Source: Alicyclobacillus fructus
GTDB taxonomy: Bacteria; Bacillota; Bacilli; Alicyclobacillales; Alicyclobacillaceae
Assembly (NCBI RefSeq): GCF_017329605.1
Contig: NZ_JAFMTY010000024.1
Location: forward strand, 1 to 51,829
Length of the DNA stretch: 51,829 nt
Direction of reading: 5' to 3'
Shown here: positions 1 through 6,837 of the stretch, piece after piece
How the letters are laid out: the number at the start of each line of letters is the position of its first letter
Position numbering within the stretch: the first letter of the stretch is position 1
Program-made: the position numbers and the translations under genes
The notes under the pieces: generated by a model
Database searches by the model: none
What the model was told of the DNA's origin: nothing
What the model saw: only the letters and a program-made list of their open reading frames with translations

Positions 1-16
1 ATCAAACTCTCAATCC
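1..16 (-). rRNA. 16S rRNA, 5' end only (partial)
   Basis: Read on the minus strand, bases 10 to 1 spell AGAGTTTGAT, the universal start of bacterial 16S rRNA (the 27F primer site). The gene runs leftwards out of the window, so only its first bases are here. The exact mature 5' end is uncertain by a few bases. The leader and promoters to the right (79-258) support the call. Confidence 0.9.
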
Positions 17-78
17 AAACAGCTTATCCTGACTTCGTGGTCGTCAAGACTCACGGGCTTGGTGGTCTTGTGTGTTTA

Positions 79-92
79 GTTTTCAAGGAGCG
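79..92 (-). promoter_or_regulatory. rRNA leader boxA-like antitermination element
   Basis: On the minus strand this reads CGCTCCTTGAAAACT, close to the Bacillus rRNA boxA consensus TGCTCTTTGAAAA. It lies between the tandem promoters and the 16S start, where Nus-factor antitermination signals are expected. Confidence 0.6.
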
Positions 93-140
93 ACCCCGCG
101 GTATCCCGCGGCTTTCGCGCCGCCTCGCGGCAGCCCGCTT

Positions 141-170
141 AAAATAACATGCATCCCGCATGTCTGTCAA
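141..170 (-). promoter_or_regulatory. rRNA promoter P2
   Basis: On the minus strand there is a perfect -35 TTGACA (165-170), an 18-base spacer and a -10-like TATTTT (141-146). It is the promoter nearest the 16S gene. Confidence 0.6.
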
Positions 171-229
171 GCGCGCCTCTCGGCGTTTGTCATCTTCGAT
201 TTCGGCGTCGCGCGAACGCGACGTCCCGT

Positions 230-258
230 AGGATAGCACCCTCATGATGCCCTGTCAA
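230..258 (-). promoter_or_regulatory. rRNA promoter P1
   Basis: On the minus strand: TTGACA (253-258), exactly 17 bases, then TATCCT (230-235). With P2 about 90 bp downstream it forms the tandem arrangement usual for rrn operons. No clear AT-rich UP element is seen upstream. Confidence 0.7.
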
Positions 259-260
259 GG

Positions 261-713
261 CGGATGCCACGATGAATGGTTTGGCCATTCGCCCGCATGT
301 TTCCTATCCTTCGAGAGCGAAATTCCAACGCTGAGCCAAGAGGACGATGGATCAAGGTCACCTTTCTCGAGCGGTTAACACACGACAGGCCCATGAATGA
401 AGCATCGACTTCTCCCGGCAAGCGACGTGATCGGATGCAGGACCGATAGTTCAACAAGGCGCGAGTCGGCTCGTTCCGGTGACGCGGACGTGAGGATGTG
501 CAGATGCACCCTCAAACGCGAAGCCAAGGTAGGATTCGTCTCCGCCTGCCGGGGTCCCGTCTCCTACCGTCGGGCGTCCATTGCTGGCTGACGAGATCGC
601 GCGGCCAGTCCGCCTCTCAGGCGCAAGGCACCGCCGTGAACCGTCCACGCGCATCGTTTCCGTCGCCGATCGGTGGCGCGGTGCAGCCCCTTGACCCCGC
701 GCACGCCATTTCG
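261..713. other. Intergenic region without recognised gene
   Basis: This stretch lies between the leftward rRNA promoters and the rightward tRNA promoter. The short ORFs across it lack ribosome binding sites and recognisable protein features. I see no RNA gene or repeat in it. Confidence 0.5.
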
Positions 714-714
714 C

Positions 715-743
715 TTGACAAGCGCGCCCCTCCGTGTTAAAGT
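715..743 (+). promoter_or_regulatory. Promoter of the tRNA cluster
   Basis: A perfect TTGACA (715-720), a 17-base spacer and TAAAGT (738-743). It lies about 30 bp upstream of the first tRNA and fits a strong sigma-A stable-RNA promoter. Confidence 0.8.
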
Positions 744-773
744 ACCGAATGCCCAGCGTTGTGTGCGGGCTGA

Positions 774-849
774 GAGCCATTAGCTCAGTTGGCAGAGCAC
801 CTGACTTTTAATCAGGGTGTCGCTGGTTCGAATCCAGCATGGCTCACCA
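774..849 (+). tRNA. tRNA-Lys (UUU)
   Basis: Seven-base acceptor stem GAGCCAT/ATGGCTC, normal D and T arms, anticodon loop CTTTTAA with anticodon TTT. The 3' CCA is encoded. First gene of the cluster. Confidence 0.95.
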
Positions 850-852
850 CAT

Positions 853-927
853 GCCACCTTGGCTCAGGGGTAGAGCAGCTCACTCGTAATGAGCAGGTCG
901 TCGGTTCGAATCCGACAGGTGGCTCCA
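853..927 (+). tRNA. tRNA-Thr (CGU)
   Basis: Acceptor GCCACCT/AGGTGGC, anticodon loop CTCGTAA with anticodon CGT, CCA encoded. It is one of two threonine isoacceptors in the cluster (the other reads GGT). Confidence 0.94.
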
Positions 928-1003
928 CACGGGCAACGGCTCCGTTGCCCGCCAACCCGCTGGACTTGGTTGGACAGCGGACCCACAGCTTACCGATATA
1001 CGC

Positions 1004-1080
<77 letters not shown>

Positions 1081-1087
1081 CTTCATG

Positions 1088-1164
1088 CGGAGCATAGCGC
1101 AGCTTGGTAGCGCGCCTGCCTTGGGAGCAGGAGGTCGTGGGTTCAAATCCCGCTGCTCCGACCA
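1088..1164 (+). tRNA. tRNA-Pro (UGG)
   Basis: Acceptor CGGAGCA/TGCTCCG, anticodon loop CTTGGGA with anticodon TGG, CCA encoded. Confidence 0.95.
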
Positions 1165-1171
1165 AATTTCC

Positions 1172-1247
1172 GGGGGTATAGCTCAGCTGGGAGAGCACCT
1201 GCCTTGCAAGCAGGGGGTCGTCGGTTCGAATCCGGCTACCTCCACCA
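1172..1247 (+). tRNA. tRNA-Ala (UGC)
   Basis: Acceptor GGGGGTA/TACCTCC with a G-T pair at the third position, the identity wobble of alanine tRNAs. Anticodon loop CTTGCAA with anticodon TGC, CCA encoded. Confidence 0.95.
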
Positions 1248-1253
1248 TGATGT

Positions 1254-1328
1254 TCCTCGATAGCTCAGCGGTAGAGCATCCGGCTGTTAACCGGAGGGTC
1301 GCAGGTTCGAATCCTGCTCGGGGAGCCA
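1254..1328 (+). tRNA. tRNA-Asn (GUU)
   Basis: Acceptor TCCTCGA/TCGGGGA, anticodon loop CTGTTAA with anticodon GTT, discriminator G, CCA encoded. Confidence 0.94.
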
Positions 1329-1334
1329 GCACAA

Positions 1335-1410
1335 GCTCCCATAGCTCAGTCGGTAGAGCGCATCCATGGTAAGGATGAGGTCACCAGTTCGAGCCTGGTT
1401 GGGAGCTCCA
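1335..1410 (+). tRNA. tRNA-Thr (GGU)
   Basis: Acceptor GCTCCCA/TGGGAGC, anticodon loop ATGGTAA with anticodon GGT, CCA encoded. Confidence 0.94.
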
Positions 1411-1411
1411 T

Positions 1412-1483
1412 GGCCCCATGGTCAAGTGGTTAAGACACCACCCTTTCACGGTGGTAACGGGGGTTCGAATCCCCCTGGGGTCA
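1412..1483 (+). tRNA. tRNA-Glu (UUC), no encoded CCA
   Basis: Acceptor GGCCCCA/TGGGGTC, anticodon loop CTTTCAC with anticodon TTC, discriminator A at 1483. The next three bases are TCA, not CCA, so this transcript needs CCA addition by nucleotidyltransferase. Every other tRNA in the cluster encodes CCA. Confidence 0.93.
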
Positions 1484-1494
1484 TCACCTGGGAC

Positions 1495-1524
1495 TTGACG
1501 CTTCGAACGCGTCGCGGGTATAAT
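1495..1524 (+). promoter_or_regulatory. Internal tRNA-cluster promoter
   Basis: TTGACG (1495-1500), 18 bases, then a perfect TATAAT (1519-1524), placed 15 bp before tRNA-Gly(GCC). It would let the second half of the cluster be transcribed separately. Confidence 0.65.
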
Positions 1525-1538
1525 AGTCCAGTCTTCGT

Positions 1539-1613
1539 GCGGAAGTAGCTCAGGGGTAGAGCATCGCCTTGCCAAGGCGAGGGCCGCGGGTTCGAATCCC
1601 GTCTTCCGCTCCA
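1539..1613 (+). tRNA. tRNA-Gly (GCC)
   Basis: Acceptor GCGGAAG/CTTCCGC, anticodon loop TTGCCAA with anticodon GCC, CCA encoded. First gene behind the internal promoter. Confidence 0.95.
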
Positions 1614-1632
1614 CATGGAGGCTCTCCTCCTC

Positions 1633-1706
1633 GCGGGTGTAGTTTAGTGGTAAAACATCAGCTTCCCAAGCTGAGGTCGGGGGTTCGATTCCCCTCACCC
1701 GCTCCA
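1633..1706 (+). tRNA. tRNA-Gly (CCC)
   Basis: Acceptor GCGGGTG/CACCCGC, anticodon loop TTCCCAA with anticodon CCC, CCA encoded. This isoacceptor suits the GC-rich codon use here. Confidence 0.94.
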
Positions 1707-1707
1707 C

Positions 1708-1782
<75 letters not shown>

Positions 1783-1787
1783 CACGA

Positions 1788-1863
1788 GGCCCTATCGTCT
1801 AATGGTTCAGGACGCCGCCCTCTCACGGCGGAAATCGGGGTTCGAATCCCCGTAGGGTCACCA
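1788..1863 (+). tRNA. tRNA-Glu (CUC)
   Basis: Acceptor GGCCCTA/TAGGGTC, anticodon loop CTCTCAC with anticodon CTC, CCA encoded. Confidence 0.95.
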
Positions 1864-1869
1864 CCACAC

Positions 1870-1965
1870 GGAGTGATGGCCGAGTTGGTCGAAGGCGCTC
1901 GCCTGCTAAGCGAGTATACGGTTGTTAAGACCGTATCGAGGGTTCGAATCCCTCTCACTCCGCCA
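1870..1965 (+). tRNA. tRNA-Ser (GCU)
   Basis: A 96-base tRNA with the long variable arm of class II tRNAs. Acceptor GGAGTGA/TCACTCC, anticodon loop CTGCTAA with anticodon GCT, discriminator G, CCA encoded. Confidence 0.95.
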
Positions 1966-1969
1966 TATT

Positions 1970-2046
1970 GGAACTGTGGTGTAGAGGCCTAACATGCCTG
2001 CCTGTCACGCAGGAGATCGCGGGTTCGAATCCCGTCAGTTCCGCCA
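1970..2046 (+). tRNA. tRNA-Asp (GUC)
   Basis: Acceptor GGAACTG/CAGTTCC, anticodon loop CTGTCAC with anticodon GTC, discriminator G, CCA encoded. Confidence 0.95.
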
Positions 2047-2049
2047 TGT

Positions 2050-2126
2050 GCGCCCATAGCTCAGTCGGCTAGAGCGCACGACTGATAATCGTGAGGTCGG
2101 TGGTTCGAATCCACCTGGGCGCACCA
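2050..2126 (+). tRNA. tRNA-Ile (GAU)
   Basis: Acceptor GCGCCCA/TGGGCGC, anticodon loop CTGATAA with anticodon GAT, CCA encoded. Last gene of the cluster, 5 bp before the terminator hairpin. Confidence 0.95.
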
Positions 2127-2131
2127 ATCAG

Positions 2132-2172
2132 GCAGCAGCCGTCTTGAAACGGCTGCTGCTTTGATTTTCTTC
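2132..2172 (+). terminator. tRNA-cluster terminator
   Basis: Perfect 10-bp stem GCAGCAGCCG/CGGCTGCTGC with an 8-base loop, followed by a T-rich tail. Confidence 0.85.
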
Positions 2173-2376
2173 AGCCACGTGGACCCCTGGAACGTTATCC
2201 CGAAGCGCTCCTGTCAGCCTGCGCTGCAGCGTGCCGAACGCATCGACTTCCTTTATGGAAAACTCATCGAAGCATTCGACAGACCTCCGCCATTCGAGCG
2301 TCCCCTTTCCAGCGCCGCTGCAGCGCCCAGTTCACACCTTGCGCGATCGCGTCAGCGTCACCGGTCCCGTTCACCG

Positions 2377-2862
2377 TCATGCATTCACAAGACAAGCCTC
2401 GATGTCTTCCCGGATGCTCTCCGGCGCAGTCTGCGGCGCGAAGCGCTTGACCACGCGCCCGTCGCGATCGACGAGGAATTTGGTGAAGTTCCACTTGATG
2501 GCCTCGGATCCGAGTGCACCCTTGGCCTGTTGCTTCAGATATTCGAACAGCGGATGCGCGTTCGGCCCATTCACGTCCACCTTCGCAAACACGGGGAACG
2601 TCACGCGGTAGGTCATCTGGCAAAACTGTTGAATTTCCTCGTTCGATCCCGGCTCCTGATTGCCGAACTGGTTGCACGGAAAGGCGAGGATCTCGAAGCC
2701 GCGATCGCGATACACCTCGTACAGCTTCTGCAGACCCTCGTATTGCGGCGTGAAGCCGCACTTGGAAGCGGTGTTGACAATCAAGAGCACCTTTCCCTCG
2801 TAGTCCCGCAGCGACGTCGTGGTCCCGTCGGCTTTCTCGACCTCAAAATCGTAAATCGTCAA
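2377..2862 (-). CDS. Glutathione peroxidase family thiol peroxidase
   Basis: Reduces peroxides in the cytosol. Firmicute members of this family usually take electrons from thioredoxin rather than glutathione. The 161-aa protein has the family's catalytic set: Cys35 in ASKCGFT (cysteine, not selenocysteine), Gln65 in FPCNQFG, and Trp124-Asn125 in KWNFTKF. The TTG at 2862 is chosen as start because GGGAGGGG lies 6 bases upstream. The ORF is open to a GTG at 2892, but that start has no well-spaced site. The gene stands alone, after the leuA terminator on the same strand. Physiological reductant is inferred, not seen. Confidence 0.9.
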   Translation of the reverse strand: MTIYDFEVEKADGTTTSLRDYEGKVLLIVNTASKCGFTPQYEGLQKLYEVYRDRGFEILAFPCNQFGNQEPGSNEEIQQFCQMTYRVTFPVFAKVDVNGPNAHPLFEYLKQQAKGALGSEAIKWNFTKFLVDRDGRVVKRFAPQTAPESIREDIEACLVNA

Positions 2863-2920
2863 GGTTATCCCCTCCCGCACCCATCGTACCACTCCTTTTG
2901 ATTGTGCACAAATGATTCAA

Positions 2921-2941
2921 GCCCCGGCTTAACGGCCGGGG
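2921..2941 (-). terminator. Probable leuA terminator
   Basis: Inverted repeat GCCCCGGC/GCCGGGGC just past the leuA stop. The downstream tail on the minus strand (TTGAATCATTTG) is only moderately T-rich, so efficiency is uncertain. Confidence 0.55.
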
Positions 2942-2948
2942 CCCTCGT

Positions 2949-4643
2949 TCACTTGCTCACCGGGATCGCCATCTCCGCCCTGCGCGCCAGCATCCGGTTC
3001 ACCGCGCTCACCAGGGCCTTCGCCGAAGCTTCCATGATGTCCGTGTCGATGCCGCAGCCGAAGTGGGTGTTCCCGTCCTCGTCGTCGACGCTGATGTAGG
3101 CCACCGCGCGCGATCCCGACCCCACCTCCAGCGCGTGCTCCTTGTAGGTCAGGTTCGCGACCCGGATCCCGAGCCCCTCCTCCAGCGCATGGCAGAGCGC
3201 GTCGAGCCGCCCGTTGCCGGCCCCTTCAATCTCTTTCGCCTCTCCGTGAAAGACCACGGTCGCCCGCACGCGATGCGCGCCCTTCGCGTCCGTGCCTGTG
3301 AGATCGACGAGATCGAGCGGCTGACCGAGGTTGACGAACTCGCGCATGAAGATCTCGGCGATCTCGTCCGCCGACAGCTCCTTCTGCTCGCGATCCGACA
3401 CGCGCTTCACGGCGTAGCCGAGCTGCTCGCGCATCTTCGGCGGCAGATCGAAGCCGTGGGACTGCTCCAGCACATAGCCGATGCCACCCTTGCCGGACTG
3501 GCTGTTGATGCGAATGATGTCGCCCTCGTACTCCCGGCCGATGTCCTTGGGATCGATGGGCAAATACGGGACGTTCCAGTGCTCCGGAGACCGCTCCTCG
3601 CGCCACTTCATGCCCTTCGCGATGGCGTCCTGATGCGATCCGGAGAACGCCGTGAAGACGAGCTCGCCCGCGTATGGGTGGCGCTTGCCGACCTGCATCT
3701 TGGTGAGCGCCTCGACCCGCGCCTGGATGGCCGGCAGGTTGGAGAAGTCGAGCCCCGGATCGATCCCGTGCGAGTACAGGTTCAGCGCCAGCGTGACGAT
3801 GTCCACGTTGCCCGTCCGCTCGCCGTTGCCAAACAAGGTGCCCTCGAGCCGCTCGGCGCCCGCGAGCATGGCGAGTTCGGCCGCCGCGACGCCCGTGCCG
3901 CGATCGTTGTGCGGGTGCACGGACAGCACGACCGAGTCGCGCCGCGCCAGGCGCTTGCCCATGTACTCGATCTGGCTCGCGTACACGTGCGGCATCGAAA
4001 GCTCGACGGTCGCCGGCAGGTTGATGATGACCTTGCGATCCGGCGTCGGCTGCCACACGTCGAGCACCGCGTTGCAGATCTCGAGCGCGAAGTCGAGTTC
4101 GGTGCCGGTGAAACTCTCGGGCGAATACTGGAAGAGGAAGTTGCCCGGCGTGGTGCGGGCGAGATCGCGAATCTGTTCAGCGCCGGTCACGGCGATGTTG
4201 ACGATCTCGTCCTTGTCCGCGCGGAACACCTGCTCGCGCTGCGCCACGGACGTCGAGTTGTACAGGTGCACGATGGCCCGCTTGGCCCCGCGAATGGCCT
4301 CGAACGTGCGCTCGATGATGTGATCGCGCGATTGGGTGAGGACCTGGATGGTCACGTCGTCCGGGACGAGATCGCGCTCGATGAGCGTCCGGACGAACTC
4401 GAACTCTGTGTCGGACGCGGCGGGAAAGCCGACCTCGATCTCCTTGAAGCCAATTTCGACAAGCAGTTGGAAATAGGCCAGCTTTTCCTCGAGGTTCATG
4501 GGCACAATCAGCGCCTGGTTGCCGTCGCGCAGATCGACGCTGCACCAGACGGGCGGCCGATCCACGTGGTCCTTGCGAACCCAGTCGAAGCACGGTTCCG
4601 GCGGCAGAAAGTACTGTCGGGTGTACTTGTTCACGTTGTTCAT
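2949..4643 (-). CDS. leuA: 2-isopropylmalate synthase (564 aa, long type)
   Basis: Condenses 2-oxoisovalerate with acetyl-CoA, the first committed step of leucine synthesis, in the cytosol. The length fits the ~560-aa LeuA class. The N-terminal HMGL-like TIM barrel begins with the metal- and substrate-binding motif DLRDGNQAL and contains VHPHNDRGTGVA and LFGNGERTGN. The C-terminal ~130 residues look like the leucine-binding allosteric domain. ATG at 4643 is preferred over ATG at 4649 because GGAG is then 9 bases upstream instead of 3. No other leu or ilv genes are adjacent, so leuA is a single-gene unit controlled by the T-box leader immediately upstream. Confidence 0.95.
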   Translation of the reverse strand: MNNVNKYTRQYFLPPEPCFDWVRKDHVDRPPVWCSVDLRDGNQALIVPMNLEEKLAYFQLLVEIGFKEIEVGFPAASDTEFEFVRTLIERDLVPDDVTIQVLTQSRDHIIERTFEAIRGAKRAIVHLYNSTSVAQREQVFRADKDEIVNIAVTGAEQIRDLARTTPGNFLFQYSPESFTGTELDFALEICNAVLDVWQPTPDRKVIINLPATVELSMPHVYASQIEYMGKRLARRDSVVLSVHPHNDRGTGVAAAELAMLAGAERLEGTLFGNGERTGNVDIVTLALNLYSHGIDPGLDFSNLPAIQARVEALTKMQVGKRHPYAGELVFTAFSGSHQDAIAKGMKWREERSPEHWNVPYLPIDPKDIGREYEGDIIRINSQSGKGGIGYVLEQSHGFDLPPKMREQLGYAVKRVSDREQKELSADEIAEIFMREFVNLGQPLDLVDLTGTDAKGAHRVRATVVFHGEAKEIEGAGNGRLDALCHALEEGLGIRVANLTYKEHALEVGSGSRAVAYISVDDEDGNTHFGCGIDTDIMEASAKALVSAVNRMLARRAEMAIPVSK

Positions 4644-4699
4644 GTCCATCCACTCCTTCTTCTTTGTATGGAAGACTCCAAGCCTGGGCGGCGAAAGAG

Positions 4700-4985
4700 A
4701 AAAGAAAAAGGCCTCATCTCGGATAGAGACGAGGCCGGGTTGGCTCGCGGTACCACTCTACTTGGCTCTCCTTGCGGAAAAGCCCCCTCTGTCGACGGCA
4801 ATCACCGTCTAGCCCGATAACGCGGGCACGCGGCACACCCTACTGGCACCTCCTCAGTGCACTTCGGGCTGCGGTTCATGGGCGAGTTCAGGACGTGCCT
4901 TCCGCCGGTTCGCACCGACCACCGGCTCTCTGGGCTCCAGCCGCGTCCCTACTACTCCCACTCGTCACCTTTTACGATTTTCAGG
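4700..4985 (-). promoter_or_regulatory. Leucine T-box leader of leuA
   Basis: The minus strand holds the conserved T-box sequence AAGTAGAGTGGTACCGCG (4746-4763), which pairs with the 3' end of uncharged tRNA. It is followed by a terminator whose arms are GGCCTCGTCTC and GAGATGAGGCC (4710-4736) with a T-rich run. The proposed specifier codon is CTC (Leu) at 4884-4886, in GAACTCGCC on the 3' side of stem I. When tRNA-Leu is uncharged the antiterminator forms and leuA is read. The 5' boundary (~4985) is approximate and no convincing promoter was placed. Confidence 0.9.
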
Positions 4986-5044
4986 CTTGATTCGCACATC
5001 CGTCAGTTCTGTCGATTCCATCGTAAGGGGAATGCTCTGCGATG

Positions 5045-5545
5045 TCAAGCGGTGGGCGTAAACACAAGGGAAACCGTTTGATGTTGGTCATCCGCGGTGG
5101 TCTGTGACCACTGCAAAGGATGTGAAGTCGTTAGATAGAGCACGGTTGACTGACCATCCTGCGTAAATTCAACGCTTTGAACCAAAGCGCGTGGATCGCC
5201 GCTGCCGTAATCGACCGTCGTGGAAGGCAACGCGACATTACAACAGTTCGGAATGACGATGGAATACGTCCGTTCATTGGCTTTCGATTTGACGAATGCC
5301 CACTTGAGTTCGGAAAGCCAGAAACTGTAATCCACTCGCGGTTTTGTTGTCGCCAAGCCGAAGTCCAATTCGAATGTCCGCGCATTGTCCACTGGAGATT
5401 GGATTTTCATGATTTGCCACATCTGCGGCACATCGGGGACTGGCGGTTGAGGTTTGTACCACTGGGAACGTGCGCACCCCGTCATGAACGGCATGATGGC
5501 CAAGGCCACGAGCCATGTTGTCAGTCCACGCTTGGTTCCAGACAC
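5045..5545 (-). CDS. Predicted lipoprotein of unknown function (166 aa)
   Basis: I do not recognise the family. The N-terminus is a lipoprotein signal: charged SGTKRG, a hydrophobic stretch, then the lipobox FMTGC with the modified Cys near residue 24. The remaining ~140 residues have no membrane segment or known motif; two adjacent cysteines (NCCN) are notable. The start is GTG with GAGGTGAT 7 bases upstream. It is probably anchored outside the cytoplasmic membrane. It is transcribed toward leuA but lies upstream of the T-box leader, so it is separate. Confidence 0.7.
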   Translation of the reverse strand: MSGTKRGLTTWLVALAIMPFMTGCARSQWYKPQPPVPDVPQMWQIMKIQSPVDNARTFELDFGLATTKPRVDYSFWLSELKWAFVKSKANERTYSIVIPNCCNVALPSTTVDYGSGDPRALVQSVEFTQDGQSTVLYLTTSHPLQWSQTTADDQHQTVSLVFTPTA

Positions 5546-5581
5546 GCCGCATCACCTCGTATTCCCCCAATGTAACACAAA

Positions 5582-5623
5582 CCGCAGCTCTCCAGAACCT
5601 GTAGGGCTCCGGAGATCTGCGGC
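5582..5623. repeat. Imperfect hairpin upstream of the lipoprotein gene
   Basis: CCGCAG-TCTCC on one side and GGAGA-CTGCGG on the other form an 11-bp stem with one mismatch. It lies between the xylH scrap and the lipoprotein start. It could be a terminator or leader structure; a TTTGTGTT tail follows on the minus strand. Confidence 0.4.
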
Positions 5624-5627
5624 ATCT

Positions 5628-5687
5628 GCGCAGCACCGTCACCCAGAAGCCCTGGAACAGCCCGAGAAAGGTGCCGCTCAGGACGCC
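5628..5687 (-). pseudogene. 60-bp fragment duplicated from xylH
   Basis: These 60 bases match 7636-7695, inside xylH, at 56 of 60 positions and in the same orientation; the first 39 are identical. In frame the fragment reads SGTFLGLFQGFWVTVLR, as xylH does, but there is no open gene around it. It looks like a decayed partial copy of the permease gene about 2 kb away. Confidence 0.85.
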
Positions 5688-5710
5688 TTCGCCTATAGGG
5701 CGTTTGCAGG

Positions 5711-5757
5711 ACAAAAAAATCGCCGCGCCCCTGCCACCTCCGGGAGCTGCGCGGCGA
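5711..5757 (-). terminator. Terminator of the Rpn-type gene
   Basis: On the minus strand, stem TCGCCGCGC/GCGCGGCGA (9 bp perfect) is followed by seven T residues (from the A-run at 5713-5719). Confidence 0.8.
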
Positions 5758-5870
5758 CTCTACGCTTTCTTGTTCGGCACCACCTGTCTGCGGCTTTCGC
5801 AATCACGTCCCTCGCGAAATCTCCGGATCCAGACCGCCTTTGCGCGGCGGTTGCAGGCTTTGCCCATAGA

Positions 5871-6689
5871 TCACGTCTCCTCTCGAACGCGCCTCAGCAC
5901 CTCCTGCGCCTCTCGCTCTGAAAGCCCCGTCAACTCGACGACATCCGCGACCGACGCACCCTTGCGGAACATCCGCTCGGCAATTTCCCGAGCCTTGCGC
6001 TCTTCTGCCTCTTCCACAATCTCCTTCAGCAGTTCCGTCATCGCCAACACCCTCCTCAGTAACGTCTTTTGCTCATCCGTCAAAACTCGTGCGCTGAATC
6101 CGAACACCAACGCCGCCAGGTAGTTCTGCTCCTCGCGATCCGGGACGTGTTGCAAGGTTTGCACAATGGCGTCGAACGCCTCATCTCGCGTGCGACGCTC
6201 GAATCGCATGTGAAACGCAAACGCCAACCGAACCCGATCTTCCGGCGTCCACTCACCCGTCTCCAGGTGTCGCCGCACCGTCTCCAACGCTGCGTCGCCG
6301 TCCATCTGACCCAGATACACATTTTCCACCGCATATCGGAAACACCCGGCGTCCAGTTCAGACGGCGCGCTCTGCACGTCGCCCGTGTATAACACCACCG
6401 TGCGGATCGCCCGACGATGGCGTTCCGCAAGCGCAACATCGTAAGCCGCAAACCGATACAGCGTCGGTTCCTTTGTCGACTGGAACTCCAGGTGAAGCAG
6501 ACGTCCATCCGCAAGCTCCAGCATGATGTCCGTCATGCTCTGACGCAGCCTCATCTCAGGGATCTCCGTCGCCAAGGCGCGCACCACCGGCGCGTGGCGT
6601 ACGCCAATCACCGACAACACTTCCCCAGGCAGCGCCAACGTCAAGTGCTTCGCAACGAGATCGTTCGCATTCCTCGGTATGTCCATCAT
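5871..6689 (-). CDS. Rpn-family PD-(D/E)XK nuclease/transposase-like protein
   Basis: The 272-aa protein matches the recombination-promoting nuclease (Rpn, YhgA-like) family. Its N-terminal domain holds the nuclease core: Asp in TDIMLEL, then HLEFQST, giving the D...E-x-Q pattern of PD-(D/E)XK enzymes. The C-terminus is a charged helical region (EEAEERKAREIAE) ending in a helix-turn-helix-like stretch (ASVADVVELTGLSEREAQEV). Members are common in accessory DNA, cut DNA in vitro and may promote RecA-independent transfer. ATG at 6689 follows GGAGGTC. The adjacent xylH fragment suggests local rearrangement. It has its own terminator and a plausible promoter, so it is probably expressed. Confidence 0.8.
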   Translation of the reverse strand: MMDIPRNANDLVAKHLTLALPGEVLSVIGVRHAPVVRALATEIPEMRLRQSMTDIMLELADGRLLHLEFQSTKEPTLYRFAAYDVALAERHRRAIRTVVLYTGDVQSAPSELDAGCFRYAVENVYLGQMDGDAALETVRRHLETGEWTPEDRVRLAFAFHMRFERRTRDEAFDAIVQTLQHVPDREEQNYLAALVFGFSARVLTDEQKTLLRRVLAMTELLKEIVEEAEERKAREIAERMFRKGASVADVVELTGLSEREAQEVLRRVREET

Positions 6690-6706
6690 GACCTCCGTTT
6701 GCCTTC

Positions 6707-6736
6707 AGTATACTGCCGTGCTGCGTGAGGGGCCAA
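6707..6736 (-). promoter_or_regulatory. Probable promoter of the Rpn-type gene
   Basis: On the minus strand: TTGGCC (6731-6736), 18 bases, TATACT (6707-6712), about 18 bp before the start codon. Confidence 0.5.
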
Positions 6737-6751
6737 TAGGTATACGAATGC

Positions 6752-6794
6752 AAAAAAGCAACCCTCTGGACCCAACCATGTCCCAAAGGGTTGC
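6752..6794 (-). terminator. xylFGH terminator
   Basis: On the minus strand GCAACCCT and AGGGTTGC pair across a 21-base loop and are followed by TTTTTT. Confidence 0.75.
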
Positions 6795-6837
6795 ATGCGT
6801 TTCGATTCGATCGAGTTTACGAAGTCATCGACCTATC

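Noticed and set aside
2949-4643. Starting leuA at ATG 4649
   Set aside because: The GGAG ribosome binding site would be only 3 bases away; ATG 4643 has the normal spacing.
3063-4820. 585-aa plus-strand ORF antisense to leuA
   Set aside because: Its protein is Arg/Val/His-rich with no recognisable domain. It is a GC-codon mirror of leuA, which has every family motif and an upstream T-box.
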